Below, one piece after another: positions 14,608 through 23,123 of a stretch of 29,088 bases of DNA. How positions within the stretch are numbered: position 1 is the first letter of the stretch; every line of letters begins with the position of its first letter. The notes below the pieces were generated by a model. The model saw only the letters and a list, made by a program, of their open reading frames with translations. It had not been told where the DNA came from and searched no databases. This stretch comes from an uncultured Acinetobacter sp. (GTDB taxonomy: Bacteria > Pseudomonadota > Gammaproteobacteria > Pseudomonadales > Moraxellaceae). A program made the position numbers and the translations under genes. The DNA lies in contig NZ_CALUDM010000031.1 in assembly GCF_943914805.1 (NCBI RefSeq), positions 1 to 29,088 on the forward strand, given 5' to 3'.

Positions 14608-15997
14608 TCTACCAATTGTGGGGCAGTCCTACCATTTAAAAGACTGGGCAATTGACTGTCAGCGCACCTTAAATTTTTACCCTCAAGTGGTTGAAAGCGG
14701 CAATACTCCGCAGGTGTCGGCATTATTACCAACACCCGGTCTTGTAAAGAGATTCGAATTCTCAGGCGCTATTCGTGGTCTGTATGCGCTTAATAATGTT
14801 TTTTTGGTTGTGGCAGGCCAGACACTTTATCGAGTAGATAAAAGCAACACTGCGAAGCAGATAGGTGGTATCTCTGGAGAGGGTATTGTTTATTTTGCTG
14901 ATAACGGCATTCATGTCATTATTGTTGGGTCAAACACCTATAAATACATCATCACCAGTGAGTTGTTAAGCGTTATTGCTAATGATGGCTCTGAATTTAT
15001 GGGTGCTTCAGATGTAACTTTACTTGATTCTCGCCTCGTCTGGACAGTTCCAAATTCAGGGAGAATCCAATGGTCCGACTTAATCGCAACAGCGACGTCA
15101 GGCTTAAATTACGCAACAGCAGAAGCAAAGTCAGATAATTTGGTTAGAACTATCACTGTAAATGGTCAACTTTGGCTCATTGGTGAAAAAACTACTGAAA
15201 TTTGGATGAGTACAGGTAATCCAGATTTACCATTTCAGCGCATGTCTGGTGCTTTTATTCCAACCGGTTGCGCTGCTAAAAATTCTGTTTGTGTATTTGG
15301 CGGTGGTTTGGCATGGCTCACAAGCTCTGATCACGGGCAATCTCAAATTGTTTTAACCCAAGGTTATCAGGCGCAGCGGGTATCAAATCACGCAATTGAA
15401 ACGGAAATCGCAAACTATGAGCGCACCGATGATGCTTATTCATTTGCTTATCAACAGGATGGTCATGCCTTCCTAATAATATCATTCCCGACTGCTAAAA
15501 AGACTTGGTGTTATGACGCAACTACAGGAATGTGGCATGAGCGAAGTTATTACAATTTATCTAAGTATCAGCACGAACACCACCGCGCTATGACTCATGT
15601 GTTTTTTAATGGTGAGCATTTAGTGGGTGATCGATCTAACGGCATTGTTTACCGATTATGCCCTGATTGCAGCACTGATAATTTAGAGCCAATTCTACGA
15701 GAACGAGTCACACCAGTCATTAACCCGCAAGGCTCGCAATTGGTATTTGATGCGGTTGAGTTGATATTGCAAGTTGGTCAGCAGGAAAATACAAAACCTG
15801 TAGTTCGCTTAGACTGGTCGGACGACCGTGGAAAATCTTGGTCTAAAGATCGGGTTTTAGATTTTGGTGCAATTGGCGAATTCAAAAAGCGCACTATATT
15901 TAATCGATTAGGGCAGTCCAGAAACCGAGTATTCCGACTCAGAATCAGTGATTCAAGCCGACTGGTTATTTTGGGCGCTAAAGCAAGGGTGAGATAA
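14594..15997 (+). CDS. P22 gp10-like packaged DNA stabilisation protein
   Basis: The 467-aa tail-hub protein matches the P22 gp10 group (472 aa). The N-terminus MPVIDLPIVGQSYHLKD compares with MPIQQLP in gp10. RGLYALNNVFLVVAGQTLYRVD and RIQWSDL are beta-propeller strands, and LRISDSSRLVILGAKARVR resembles the gp10 end. It binds the gp4 ring and holds the tailspikes. The frame is open from 14561, but ATG 14594 has GGGGG upstream and the family's MP start. The stop overlaps the next ATG by one base (TAATG). Confidence 0.88.
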   Translation: MPVIDLPIVGQSYHLKDWAIDCQRTLNFYPQVVESGNTPQVSALLPTPGLVKRFEFSGAIRGLYALNNVFLVVAGQTLYRVDKSNTAKQIGGISGEGIVYFADNGIHVIIVGSNTYKYIITSELLSVIANDGSEFMGASDVTLLDSRLVWTVPNSGRIQWSDLIATATSGLNYATAEAKSDNLVRTITVNGQLWLIGEKTTEIWMSTGNPDLPFQRMSGAFIPTGCAAKNSVCVFGGGLAWLTSSDHGQSQIVLTQGYQAQRVSNHAIETEIANYERTDDAYSFAYQQDGHAFLIISFPTAKKTWCYDATTGMWHERSYYNLSKYQHEHHRAMTHVFFNGEHLVGDRSNGIVYRLCPDCSTDNLEPILRERVTPVINPQGSQLVFDAVELILQVGQQENTKPVVRLDWSDDRGKSWSKDRVLDFGAIGEFKKRTIFNRLGQSRNRVFRLRISDSSRLVILGAKARVR

Positions 15998-16347
15998 TGC
16001 CTATATTTGATACAACTCAGGTGCCACTTCAAGAGCCTATGTATATCAACGGGCAATTGTCGCAAGTCTGGCATATGTTCTTTTTGCGGTTATCGCAAGT
16101 GGTATCGGTTGATGATCAGGCCGATCTGACCGAAATCACACAGATGGCTCATCAATTGCCACCACAAGCCCTGCAAAACCAAACATTATTAGATTTAAGT
16201 GCAATAAAAGATGAGCTTTATGTGGCGCCTATACAGCAAGCTACTCAAGATCAAATACAGCCGCTTCAAGCGGTTTTTTTATTGCCTGAATTTCATGCAC
16301 CGCTGGCAATAGTGCCATCAAGCGAGATACTTAATGATTCTATATAA
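15997..16347 (+). CDS. Small virion-region protein, 116 aa
   Basis: This gene lies where P22 has gp26 (tail needle) and gp14. The N-terminus has PMYINGQLSQVWHMFFLRLSQVV, a pattern I associate with small tail-region proteins of podoviruses. The rest is glutamine-rich and helical. It is much shorter than the P22 needle (233 aa), so I do not call it gp26. A terminator-like hairpin with seven T lies inside the coding sequence (16261-16280), encoding PLQAVFLLPE. The part after it may be an added tail. Confidence 0.7.
   Translation: MPIFDTTQVPLQEPMYINGQLSQVWHMFFLRLSQVVSVDDQADLTEITQMAHQLPPQALQNQTLLDLSAIKDELYVAPIQQATQDQIQPLQAVFLLPEFHAPLAIVPSSEILNDSI
16261..16280 (+). terminator. Terminator-like hairpin inside the 116-aa gene
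   Basis: CCGC-TTCAA-GCGG is followed by seven T and then ATTGCCTGAA. The stem is short, but the T tract is long. The downstream string is nearly the same as after the portal hairpin. Confidence 0.5.
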
Positions 16348-16666
16348 AACACCATTCAAGCCACAAACCTTGATTGCAGGTGATGTCTTGGCATATGAAG
16401 TTAAAAGCGCAGCTATTGCCCATGTGCGTGCCTGCACGTTTCATAATGCAAGTGCAAACAATGTGAATATCGAGGTTTATATCCTGCCAGCAGGTATTGA
16501 TTCACCAACCGCAGTAGCGCAGCGACTTGTGAAAAAAGTATTAATGCCAAACGAAAGTTATCTCTGCCCAGAAGTGGTCAATCATGTGCTTGAAGGTGGT
16601 TTTAAGGTGTATTTTAAAGGTGAAGGCTGCAATGCAATGCTTTCTGTATCGGAGCAGGCGCAATGA
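16334..16666 (+). CDS. Hypothetical virion-region protein, 110 aa
   Basis: A beta-rich small protein (AHVRACTFHNASANNVNIEVYILPAG, FKVYFKGEG) with a jelly-roll-like spread of strands and no signal or membrane segment. It overlaps the previous gene by 14 bases and the next by four (ATGA), so it belongs to the same translation unit. A minor structural or decoration role is possible by context; I recognise no family. Confidence 0.7.
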   Translation: MILYKTPFKPQTLIAGDVLAYEVKSAAIAHVRACTFHNASANNVNIEVYILPAGIDSPTAVAQRLVKKVLMPNESYLCPEVVNHVLEGGFKVYFKGEGCNAMLSVSEQAQ

Positions 16667-17238
16667 TGAATTTTCAGTTTTTACCGTCAGTTGATCCAAC
16701 AAAGTTGCTGATGCAAATCAAGCAAAACCCAGAGTTATGGAAAGAAGACACCTACCTGCGCGATTATCCACAAGGGCCTTTCGGTGAAATTGAATCAATC
16801 ATGCTTCGCTTCCCTGAAAAACGTGTTTTCGATCAAGAAGAAGAACTGGAAAAATACAAAAGCGGCGAATCTCACTTTGATCAGCATGAGAGTGTTGATT
16901 ATCCAGCTTATGCTGTTTTGCCTGAAGCTCGTTCATTGGTTATGGCTTTAATGGCCTATGTGCAGGGCGAACGCCTTGGTCGGGTAATAATTAATAAGAT
17001 TGCACCGGGTGGGCGTATTTATCCGCATGCTGATACACCAGAGCACACCAAATATTACACGCGCTTTCACATTGTTTTGCAGTCAAGTGCTGGGTGTTAT
17101 TTGCGTGCAGGTGATGAGCAGCTTGAAATGCGAGGTGGCGATGTATTTTGGTTTAACAATAAACTGGAACATGAAGTCGTAAACAACTCAAACATTGACC
17201 GCATTTCCATGGTGATTGATATTAAGGTGAAATCATGA
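16663..17238 (+). CDS. 2OG-Fe(II) oxygenase, Asp/Asn beta-hydroxylase-like
   Basis: The double-stranded beta-helix iron-binding triad is visible: H122-x-D124 (PHADTP) and H170 (LEHEVVNN), with R180 ten residues later as the 2-oxoglutarate anchor. The core FHIVLQSSAGCYLRAGDEQLEMRGGDVFWF is typical of aspartyl/asparaginyl beta-hydroxylase domains. It would hydroxylate a protein side chain using iron, oxygen and 2-oxoglutarate. It lies inside the structural cluster, overlaps both neighbours by four bases (ATGA) and is directly coupled to a GNAT gene. A virion or host-envelope target is therefore possible. Substrate unknown. Confidence 0.8.
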   Translation: MMNFQFLPSVDPTKLLMQIKQNPELWKEDTYLRDYPQGPFGEIESIMLRFPEKRVFDQEEELEKYKSGESHFDQHESVDYPAYAVLPEARSLVMALMAYVQGERLGRVIINKIAPGGRIYPHADTPEHTKYYTRFHIVLQSSAGCYLRAGDEQLEMRGGDVFWFNNKLEHEVVNNSNIDRISMVIDIKVKS

Positions 17239-17690
17239 TTACAGCACATGTTGAAAGTTTTGAAGAAAACCTTGAATATCTAAAACCACTTCTACCGATC
17301 CACTATAAAGAACTAGCCTTGGATCAGGATAAGGTGCCACTTTCCCCGCAGTTTGATAAATACATCGCCACTGAAAAACAGGGTGGATTGATTTTTGTGA
17401 CGCTGCGCAGCGCAGGTCAGATGGTCGGTTATTTTATCGGTTTTATTGCGCCGGGCTTACATTACTCGACCTGCTTAACTTGTCAGATGGATATTTTTTA
17501 TGTCTTGCCTGAGCATCGTGGCGGTGGTGCTGGCTTTCAACTATTCAAATTTGTAGAGCAGCAACTTAAAAAACGCGGTGTTCAGCGCATGTTTGTCGGG
17601 TCGAAAATGCACAAGGATGCATCTTGGTTATTTGAAAAACTAAATTACACCCCCGTAGAAACTTATTATTCAGCATGGCTGGGAGATTGA
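17235..17690 (+). CDS. GNAT N-acetyltransferase
   Basis: The 151-aa GNAT domain has the acetyl-CoA pyrophosphate loop in YVLPEHRGGGAGFQLF, the preceding strand MDIFYV, and the C-terminal GSKMHKDASWLFEKLNYTPVETYYSAWLGD block that closes the fold. It would move an acetyl group from acetyl-CoA to an amine on a small molecule or protein. It is coupled to the 2OG oxygenase by an ATGA overlap and followed two bases later by the gp7-like ejection gene, so it is made with the virion. Substrate unknown. Confidence 0.83.
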   Translation: MITAHVESFEENLEYLKPLLPIHYKELALDQDKVPLSPQFDKYIATEKQGGLIFVTLRSAGQMVGYFIGFIAPGLHYSTCLTCQMDIFYVLPEHRGGGAGFQLFKFVEQQLKKRGVQRMFVGSKMHKDASWLFEKLNYTPVETYYSAWLGD

Positions 17691-17691
17691 T

Positions 17692-18360
17692 ATGGTAGCA
17701 GCAGCAATGGTTGGGGCGGCGGCGGTTGGTGCCGCTGGCAGTGCATACGCAAGCAAAAAGTCAAGCAGTGCAGCCAAAACACAAGCAGCATCAGCGGATC
17801 GGGCCTCTGAAATCCAGCAAGAAAACTTCGAGCAGACACGCAAAGACCTGATGCCATACAAACAGGCAGGTGACACATCACTCAGTCAATTGATGGGTCA
17901 GATGACGCCTGATGGGTATTTTAACCAGACATATACTGGGCAGGATATTTATAGTGATCCGAGTTACCAGTTCAGACTGCAACAAGGTCGAGATGCTATT
18001 CAATCCAGTGCAGCGGCTCAAGGTGGTTTATTGAGTGGTGCCACATTAAAAGCATTACAGAATTACGGTCAGGAATCAGCAAGCCAAGAGTACAGCAATG
18101 CGTACAACCGATTCAATGCGGATCAAACCAACCGATACAACCGACTGTCAAACTTGGTGGGCATTGGTCAAAACGCAGCGGCTCAAGTGGGTAACGCAGG
18201 CGCTCAAACAGCTCAGGCGGTGGCCAATAACACCATGTCTGGTGCTAATTCAATTGCTGCTGGGCAGGTTGCAAGTGCAAACAATTGGGCAAATACAGCA
18301 AACAATCTTGGTAGCATGGCGACAAGTTATGCAATGATGAAAAATAGCGGGGTGATTTAA
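17692..18360 (+). CDS. P22 gp7-like ejection protein
   Basis: A 222-aa alanine-, glycine- and glutamine-rich protein comparable to P22 gp7 (229 aa), one of three proteins pushed into the host ahead of the DNA. The shared pattern is a hydrophobic Ala/Gly N-terminus, the RKDLMPYKQAGDTSLSQL block, SYQFRLQQGRDAIQSSAAAQGG and a repeated NAGAQTAQ tail. The N-terminus could enter membranes. The stop overlaps the next start by one base (TAATG). Confidence 0.82.
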   Translation: MVAAAMVGAAAVGAAGSAYASKKSSSAAKTQAASADRASEIQQENFEQTRKDLMPYKQAGDTSLSQLMGQMTPDGYFNQTYTGQDIYSDPSYQFRLQQGRDAIQSSAAAQGGLLSGATLKALQNYGQESASQEYSNAYNRFNADQTNRYNRLSNLVGIGQNAAAQVGNAGAQTAQAVANNTMSGANSIAAGQVASANNWANTANNLGSMATSYAMMKNSGVI

Positions 18361-19697
18361 TGGCTATACTTGACCACTCACTGCCTTTACAGGTCAAGGC
18401 TCCAGACATGATGGGGATGCTTGACCAAGGTTCACAACTTGCGCAGTTCTACACACAGAACAAGGCAGATGGCGAACTCAACCGCCTGTATAAAGAAACC
18501 AATGGCGACTTAAACAAGATGCTAGAGATTGGCAAAACATCGCCACTAGCACGTTTTGTCATGCCGCAACTTCAAGCACAGCAAGCAGCACAGCAAAAGG
18601 CTGCTTTAGATCAGCAAAAAACCTTGTCTGATATTGGGAAAACGCAGTCTGAAACAAGTCAGAACAATGCAACCACGCAAGGGAAAAAGCTATCAAACGC
18701 TCAGACCTTACTAACCTCTGCGAATCAGGCTTTGTATGTGGCAACACAGTCTGGTGATGCAAATGCAGTGAAGCTGGCTTTAAACAATGCCAAGACCGCA
18801 GGACTATTGGACGAAGCAACGTACAATCAATATTTTGCGACTGCTGAGGGCTTAAGCACAAACCCAGAAGGCCTTAAATCTTTTGCACTCAACCTGCAGA
18901 AAGCTTATGCGCAAAACCCTGAGAAGTACAACTTCACGACTGCTGATAATGTTTTGGATAATCAAACATCGGCAGATAACAACATCAGAACCAACCAAAC
19001 TTCTGAAAACAACAGCATCCGAACAGCTGAAACAAGCCGCTACTCAACCGACGTTAATGCTCAAACCGCAGCAAATAAATTGAGTTTCGAGGAGGCTAAA
19101 AACGAGCAGGAGCAGAAGAAGGGGACTGTGCTGCAATGGGGTGACACTATGTATATGGTTTATCCAGATAATAGTGTTAAAGAGGTCGCATCCCCTACTG
19201 GTCAGCCTATCACCAAAAGCAATACAACTATTAAAACATCTATTGCAGAGGAGCAGCAGCGCACCCAAAAAGTTTCAGTTACCCTTGATGCTGTTGAAGG
19301 GTTGTTGGATGATGCTACTGGCAGCGGCATCGGAAGATTGGTTGATGGTGGCGCTAGGATTTTTGGAGTGGCAACACCAGGAGATATAGCAACTGCAAAA
19401 CTCGGCACGCTTGGCGGTCAATTGGTTGCATTAATGCCGAAAATGTCTGGGCCGCAATCTGATAAGGATGTGGAAATGTATAAACAGATGGCGGGTAAGC
19501 TTGACGATCCAAGCATCCCAGTTGAGATACGAAAAGCAGCATTAGGAACAATTCGCGAACTTAACAACAAGTATAGCGAAATGAACGAGGCTCGCGGTCA
19601 GGGCGTGCCTTATGCTAACGCATCGAGTAATACACAAACATTATCTGGCGCTCAATCCAAAGGCTTCCAGTCTTTGATTGAAAAGCACACCAAATAG
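18360..19697 (+). CDS. P22 gp20-like ejection protein
   Basis: The 445-aa protein sits in the order and size range of P22 gp20 (471 aa). It is helical and glutamine- and asparagine-rich. From residue 201 there are 11-residue repeats (NQTSADNNIRT, NQTSENNSIRT, AETSRYSTDVN), a hendecad coiled-coil rhythm. The C-terminal part has LDAVEGLLDDATGSGIGRLVD and MPKMSGPQSDKDVEMYKQMAGKLDDP, which look like an ordered domain. With gp7-like and gp16-like proteins it would build a channel across the periplasm. It is followed by a terminator. Confidence 0.78.
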   Translation: MAILDHSLPLQVKAPDMMGMLDQGSQLAQFYTQNKADGELNRLYKETNGDLNKMLEIGKTSPLARFVMPQLQAQQAAQQKAALDQQKTLSDIGKTQSETSQNNATTQGKKLSNAQTLLTSANQALYVATQSGDANAVKLALNNAKTAGLLDEATYNQYFATAEGLSTNPEGLKSFALNLQKAYAQNPEKYNFTTADNVLDNQTSADNNIRTNQTSENNSIRTAETSRYSTDVNAQTAANKLSFEEAKNEQEQKKGTVLQWGDTMYMVYPDNSVKEVASPTGQPITKSNTTIKTSIAEEQQRTQKVSVTLDAVEGLLDDATGSGIGRLVDGGARIFGVATPGDIATAKLGTLGGQLVALMPKMSGPQSDKDVEMYKQMAGKLDDPSIPVEIRKAALGTIRELNNKYSEMNEARGQGVPYANASSNTQTLSGAQSKGFQSLIEKHTK

Positions 19698-19734
19698 CAA
19701 AACCCAACGCGCTAGACTTCTTTAAATAACGGAT

Positions 19735-19757
19735 AAGCACTCGAAAGGGTGCTTTTT
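19735..19757 (+). terminator. Intrinsic terminator before the muramidase
   Basis: AAGCACTC and GGGTGCTT pair around GAAA, with one T-G pair, followed by TTT. It lies just before the next start codons (19759 and 19771), so the ribosome site lies just behind the stem. Confidence 0.7.
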
Positions 19758-19770
19758 AATGGGTGATGAT

Positions 19771-20502
19771 ATGGCGACATACCAACAATTGCAGCAGTTA
19801 CTCAACAATCCAAACGCTCGGCAGATGCTCGACATTATTGCCAAGGCTGAGGGTGTGAAGCATGGTTATAACACCATGTTCGGCAATCAGCGCATAAACA
19901 GCCTACAGTCACACCCGAACATCCGCAAAAGCTTTGTACAGACTGATGGTAAGTCAAATGTCACTACGGCAGCAGGTCGCTATCAGTTCTTAAAAGGCAC
20001 ATGGGATGGGGTGGCGCGCCAGTACGGATTAAAAGACTTCTCGCCTCGAAATCAAGATATCGCAGCACTGGCGCTGATGGCTCAAAACGGTTCACTTCCT
20101 TATGTCTTAAAAGGCGACTTTCAAACCGCTGTCAAGAAATCAGGTGGTACATGGGCATCGCTTCCATCATCACCTTATGCGCAACCAAAGCGTTCATGGT
20201 CTGAGTTGGGTCTAGGTGGTGGTCCAGTATCACAAGCACCACGACCACAAGGCTTAACTGTTCAACAACTCACAGCGAAGTACGGAAAACCAAAAGCGGT
20301 TGATGCTTCCGTATTCGGACAACCAAAACAGCCGCAAGGTTTAACGGTGCAGGAATTGACCGCAAAATATGGTCAACCAAAAGCGGTGGATTCTTCTATT
20401 TTTGGCGGTCAGCCACAGTCACAAGGCTTAACTGTTCAGGAACTCACTTCTAAATATGGCGCACCAAAGCAGGTTGATCTGTCCATGCTTGGAAAAACTT
20501 AA
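19771..20502 (+). CDS. Virion-associated lytic transglycosylase, lambda R-like (GH104), with three C-terminal repeats
   Basis: The first 150 residues match lambda endolysin R: AAGRYQFLKGTWD, YGLKDFSPRNQD and WASLPSSPYAQ align with GAGRYQLLSRWWD, LGLKDFSPKSQD and WASLPGAGYGQ. E27 in KAEG corresponds to the lambda catalytic glutamate in SEG. It cuts peptidoglycan. The C-terminus holds three copies of a 24-residue unit (QGLTVQxLTxKYG...VDxS), period 29 residues. Its place among ejection genes, with a separate GH24 endolysin elsewhere, suggests a virion enzyme opening the wall at infection. A start at 19759 is also possible; it would begin inside the space behind the terminator. Confidence 0.85.
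   Translation: MATYQQLQQLLNNPNARQMLDIIAKAEGVKHGYNTMFGNQRINSLQSHPNIRKSFVQTDGKSNVTTAAGRYQFLKGTWDGVARQYGLKDFSPRNQDIAALALMAQNGSLPYVLKGDFQTAVKKSGGTWASLPSSPYAQPKRSWSELGLGGGPVSQAPRPQGLTVQQLTAKYGKPKAVDASVFGQPKQPQGLTVQELTAKYGQPKAVDSSIFGGQPQSQGLTVQELTSKYGAPKQVDLSMLGKT
20248..20493 (+). repeat. Three in-frame 87-bp repeats in the muramidase gene
   Basis: Units begin at 20248, 20335 and 20422. Each encodes a 24-residue motif, with 5-residue linkers QPKQP and GQPQS between them. The protein copies are nearly identical, while synonymous bases differ, so the repeat is not brand new. Confidence 0.85.
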
Positions 20503-20520
20503 CAAAATGAGATGTGAATA

Positions 20521-22653
20521 ATGGCTGGAAAATTAGATGTTAAAGGCTTGATTGTTGACGCAAGAAAAATGGGTATGTCTGATCAGCAGATCTATAGTGA
20601 ACTTCAAAAGACTCCGCAGTTTTCAAGCATAACAAAATCAGCAAAAAATGAACTCAAGATGAACGACGATCAGATTGCAGGCCAATTTGGTCTAGTCATT
20701 AATGTAAAAATGCCACCTATCCGACTAACAGCAGAAGGCAAGCCATACAAGCAATTTGACAATACGCCCGAGGGACTAAAAGCGCTTGAACAAGAGCAAC
20801 TTAAGAAGCAAGGCCCTACTCAGTTCTGGGAGTCTGGCTTGCTTGGTTTGGCTGATATTGGCGTTCCAGTGGTTCAGGCTGCTGAGTATGCAGCGGATGG
20901 CATCCGTGGTGGAATTAACAAGGTTTTTGGCACTAATCTGGAAACAGATCGGTATGAGAAAATCACCAAAACTTATAAAAACATTAACGACAACCACAAC
21001 ACTGTCCGCAAGGCTAATAAGCAGGGTGCCGATGTCACGCGCGTTGGTGCAAACATGCTCTTAACTGCGCCAATTGCAGGCTTAGGCGGGATACTCAAAT
21101 CGGGTGTGCCACTGGTATCAAAAGCAGGTGCGGAGTTTCTTGGCAAGAATGCTGCGCTTGGCGCTTTGGTTGGTGCGACTGGTGTGCATGAGAATAATAC
21201 CGAACGCCTGAAGAGTATGAGAAATGGCGCTATCGGTGGCGCGGTTGGTGGTGTAGTTGGTAAAAAACTTGGTGACGGTGTAGCTAAAGTAGTTAACATC
21301 AAAAACAATCGCATGAAAGAGGGTGTGCAAGAAGTTGCAGATTTGGCTAAAAAACATGGAGTGAGAACCACAGCAGGCGACCTGTCACGCAATCCAATCA
21401 TTCAAAAAACCGAGGTTGCTATGGAGCAAGTTCCTTTTGTAGGGACTTCGGGTGTCAGGAAAGCGCAGCACGATCAGGTGAAAGTGGCAGCGGAAAAAGT
21501 TATTGATCAGCTAAAAACCAAACTTGATGATGTTGACTTCAAGAGCATTGATAAAATTCAATCAGCAGCCAGTGCGGGCGATAAGAATGCAATCCGAATT
21601 ATGGGTATTGTGAATGGCGCGGGAGATGATACGGGCAAGATTCTACAGGCGGCAGCAGAGGTTAAGAATTGGCGTGGTCAGCGTGTTGCATCACAGATGT
21701 ATGAGCAAGTTGGAAGATTGGCTGGATCAGGAACAGTAGCGCCAAACAAAACGGTACAAGCTATTGATAATGTAATAGCAGCAGATTCAAAAGTGACACC
21801 AAACAAAGAATTACTTGGTGAAATTAACTCAATCCGTAAAAACCTACTTGATCCAAATATCAATACCAACTTCAAAGAAATGAGAGCAGCACAATCTCGA
21901 CTCGGTGAACTTGTTGATGAATGGGGTAGACAAGGGAAAAGCACCAGTGGCCTAACTCAAATCAGAACCGCTATTGATGATGATATCCTAGACTTTGCTC
22001 AAAGCTCTGGGAACACAAAGCTGCTTAGTGAGCTGAAACGCGCCAATGCTTTGTATGGTCAATTACAGGGTGGTAAAGATAAGGCTTTTGCTTCATCACT
22101 GCGAAGTGATAAACCAGATGAAATCTTTAATCAATTTATGAAAGTTGGTAAAGGTGACAAGGCTGCAAATTTCTATAAAAACCTAGATCCAAAGGGGCAG
22201 GCTGCATTGCGTTATCAGGTGGCTCAAAACGCACTCGATAAAGCATGGAACCCGAACAAAGAGGTGTTTAGCCCCGCTAGGTTTGCTCAAGAGTTTGAAA
22301 GCATGAGCGCGCCTTACAGCAATGTTTTCAGGGGTGTTGATAAGGCTCAAATGGATGGTTTTGTTAAATTAATGCGCCATGTGGAGCGTGCTGGTCAATA
22401 CATGGAAAACCCACCAACAGGTAATCGTGCGATTGGCGTATTGATGGGTGGTGCGGCTGTAGTAAATCCAGCAATTGCATTGAAAATTGGCGGATTCTCA
22501 GCAACAGCAAAAGCTTTATTCACAACGGAAGCTGGGAAGCGAATCCTATTAGCTGCAAGGGATGTGCCGCCTAATTCACCACAGATGGCTAATCTGCTTA
22601 TGCAGGCTCAGAAATTAGCAACCACTGGTGGAGCAAATTCAGCAAAAGACTAA
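20521..22653 (+). CDS. P22 gp16-like ejection protein
   Basis: At 710 aa this is longer than P22 gp16 (609 aa) but lies in the same position and has the same make-up. It has an N-terminal helical domain (LIVDARKMGMSDQQIYSELQK) and several Gly/Ala-rich hydrophobic stretches (LLTAPIAGLGGIL, NAALGALVGATGV, GAIGGAVGGVVGKKLG). A long helical body follows, and a last hydrophobic part (GVLMGGAAVVNPAIALKIGGF). Such proteins insert in the inner membrane during DNA ejection. A clear lytic motif is not visible; that activity may be held by the muramidase next door. Confidence 0.8.
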   Translation: MAGKLDVKGLIVDARKMGMSDQQIYSELQKTPQFSSITKSAKNELKMNDDQIAGQFGLVINVKMPPIRLTAEGKPYKQFDNTPEGLKALEQEQLKKQGPTQFWESGLLGLADIGVPVVQAAEYAADGIRGGINKVFGTNLETDRYEKITKTYKNINDNHNTVRKANKQGADVTRVGANMLLTAPIAGLGGILKSGVPLVSKAGAEFLGKNAALGALVGATGVHENNTERLKSMRNGAIGGAVGGVVGKKLGDGVAKVVNIKNNRMKEGVQEVADLAKKHGVRTTAGDLSRNPIIQKTEVAMEQVPFVGTSGVRKAQHDQVKVAAEKVIDQLKTKLDDVDFKSIDKIQSAASAGDKNAIRIMGIVNGAGDDTGKILQAAAEVKNWRGQRVASQMYEQVGRLAGSGTVAPNKTVQAIDNVIAADSKVTPNKELLGEINSIRKNLLDPNINTNFKEMRAAQSRLGELVDEWGRQGKSTSGLTQIRTAIDDDILDFAQSSGNTKLLSELKRANALYGQLQGGKDKAFASSLRSDKPDEIFNQFMKVGKGDKAANFYKNLDPKGQAALRYQVAQNALDKAWNPNKEVFSPARFAQEFESMSAPYSNVFRGVDKAQMDGFVKLMRHVERAGQYMENPPTGNRAIGVLMGGAAVVNPAIALKIGGFSATAKALFTTEAGKRILLAARDVPPNSPQMANLLMQAQKLATTGGANSAKD

Positions 22654-22665
22654 TATTTATGCTAT

Positions 22666-22691
22666 AAAATCCTCATAACAATGGGGGTTTT
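22666..22691 (+). promoter_or_regulatory. Hairpin burying the lipoprotein ribosome site
   Basis: An 11-bp stem (22666-22676 with 22681-22691, including two wobble pairs) with an AACA loop contains GGGGG (22683-22687), the only ribosome site of the next ATG (22692). It ends in four T. It could be a weak terminator, a translation switch, or both. Confidence 0.6.
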
Positions 22692-23123
22692 ATGAAAAAG
22701 ATAGCTTTATTATGGCTTATGGTATCTCTTACTGGTTGTGCTACCACGAACGTCACTCCCTTAAAATTAAATACAGGGGAGAAAATTCAAAAAGTTTGTG
22801 TGAAGCATAACCCTAAGGTTATAGTCCAGAACCTTGAGGAGATAATTATCTCTCGCTTGGAATATCACGATATTGCAACCCAAGTATATAGCGGAGATAA
22901 GCCAGAGGCATGTGAATACTCATTAAGATATATAGCCTATCAAAAATGGGATTTTTCAATGGTACTCACCAGTGCGCAATTAAGTATTTATAAAGACGAT
23001 AAGAAAATCGGATCTGCTGAATATAAATTACATGCTGGTGGTTTACTAAACCCAACCAAATACAAAAGCAACGAATCCAAGATAGAGCCATTGGTTGATC
23101 AACTGGTTGAGGGGTTAAAATAA
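22692..23123 (+). CDS. Lipoprotein, Sbal_3080-like, 143 aa
   Basis: A signal peptide (MKKIALLWLMVSLTGC) ends in lipobox LTGC with the lipidated cysteine at 16. The mature part has KVCVKHNPKVIVQNLEEIIISRLEYHDI, a cysteine pair (C36 and the C of EACEYSL) and a strand-rich end. I recall this form from the Sbal_3080 lipoprotein group, whose role is unknown. In P22 the stretch between gene 16 and the tailspike holds the immI genes and sieA. A prophage-expressed envelope protein blocking superinfection is a reasonable guess from that place. It overlaps the next gene by one base (TAATG). Confidence 0.75.
   Translation: MKKIALLWLMVSLTGCATTNVTPLKLNTGEKIQKVCVKHNPKVIVQNLEEIIISRLEYHDIATQVYSGDKPEACEYSLRYIAYQKWDFSMVLTSAQLSIYKDDKKIGSAEYKLHAGGLLNPTKYKSNESKIEPLVDQLVEGLK

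Noticed and set aside
18960..19058. CRISPR-like spaced repeats in the gp20-like gene
   Set aside because: They are in-frame 33-base coding repeats of a coiled coil; there are no spacers and no cas genes.
20973..21401. Antisense frame of 142 codons in the gp16-like gene
   Set aside because: It is proline-, serine- and threonine-rich reverse-frame translation of a Gly/Ala-rich gene; no ribosome site or family.
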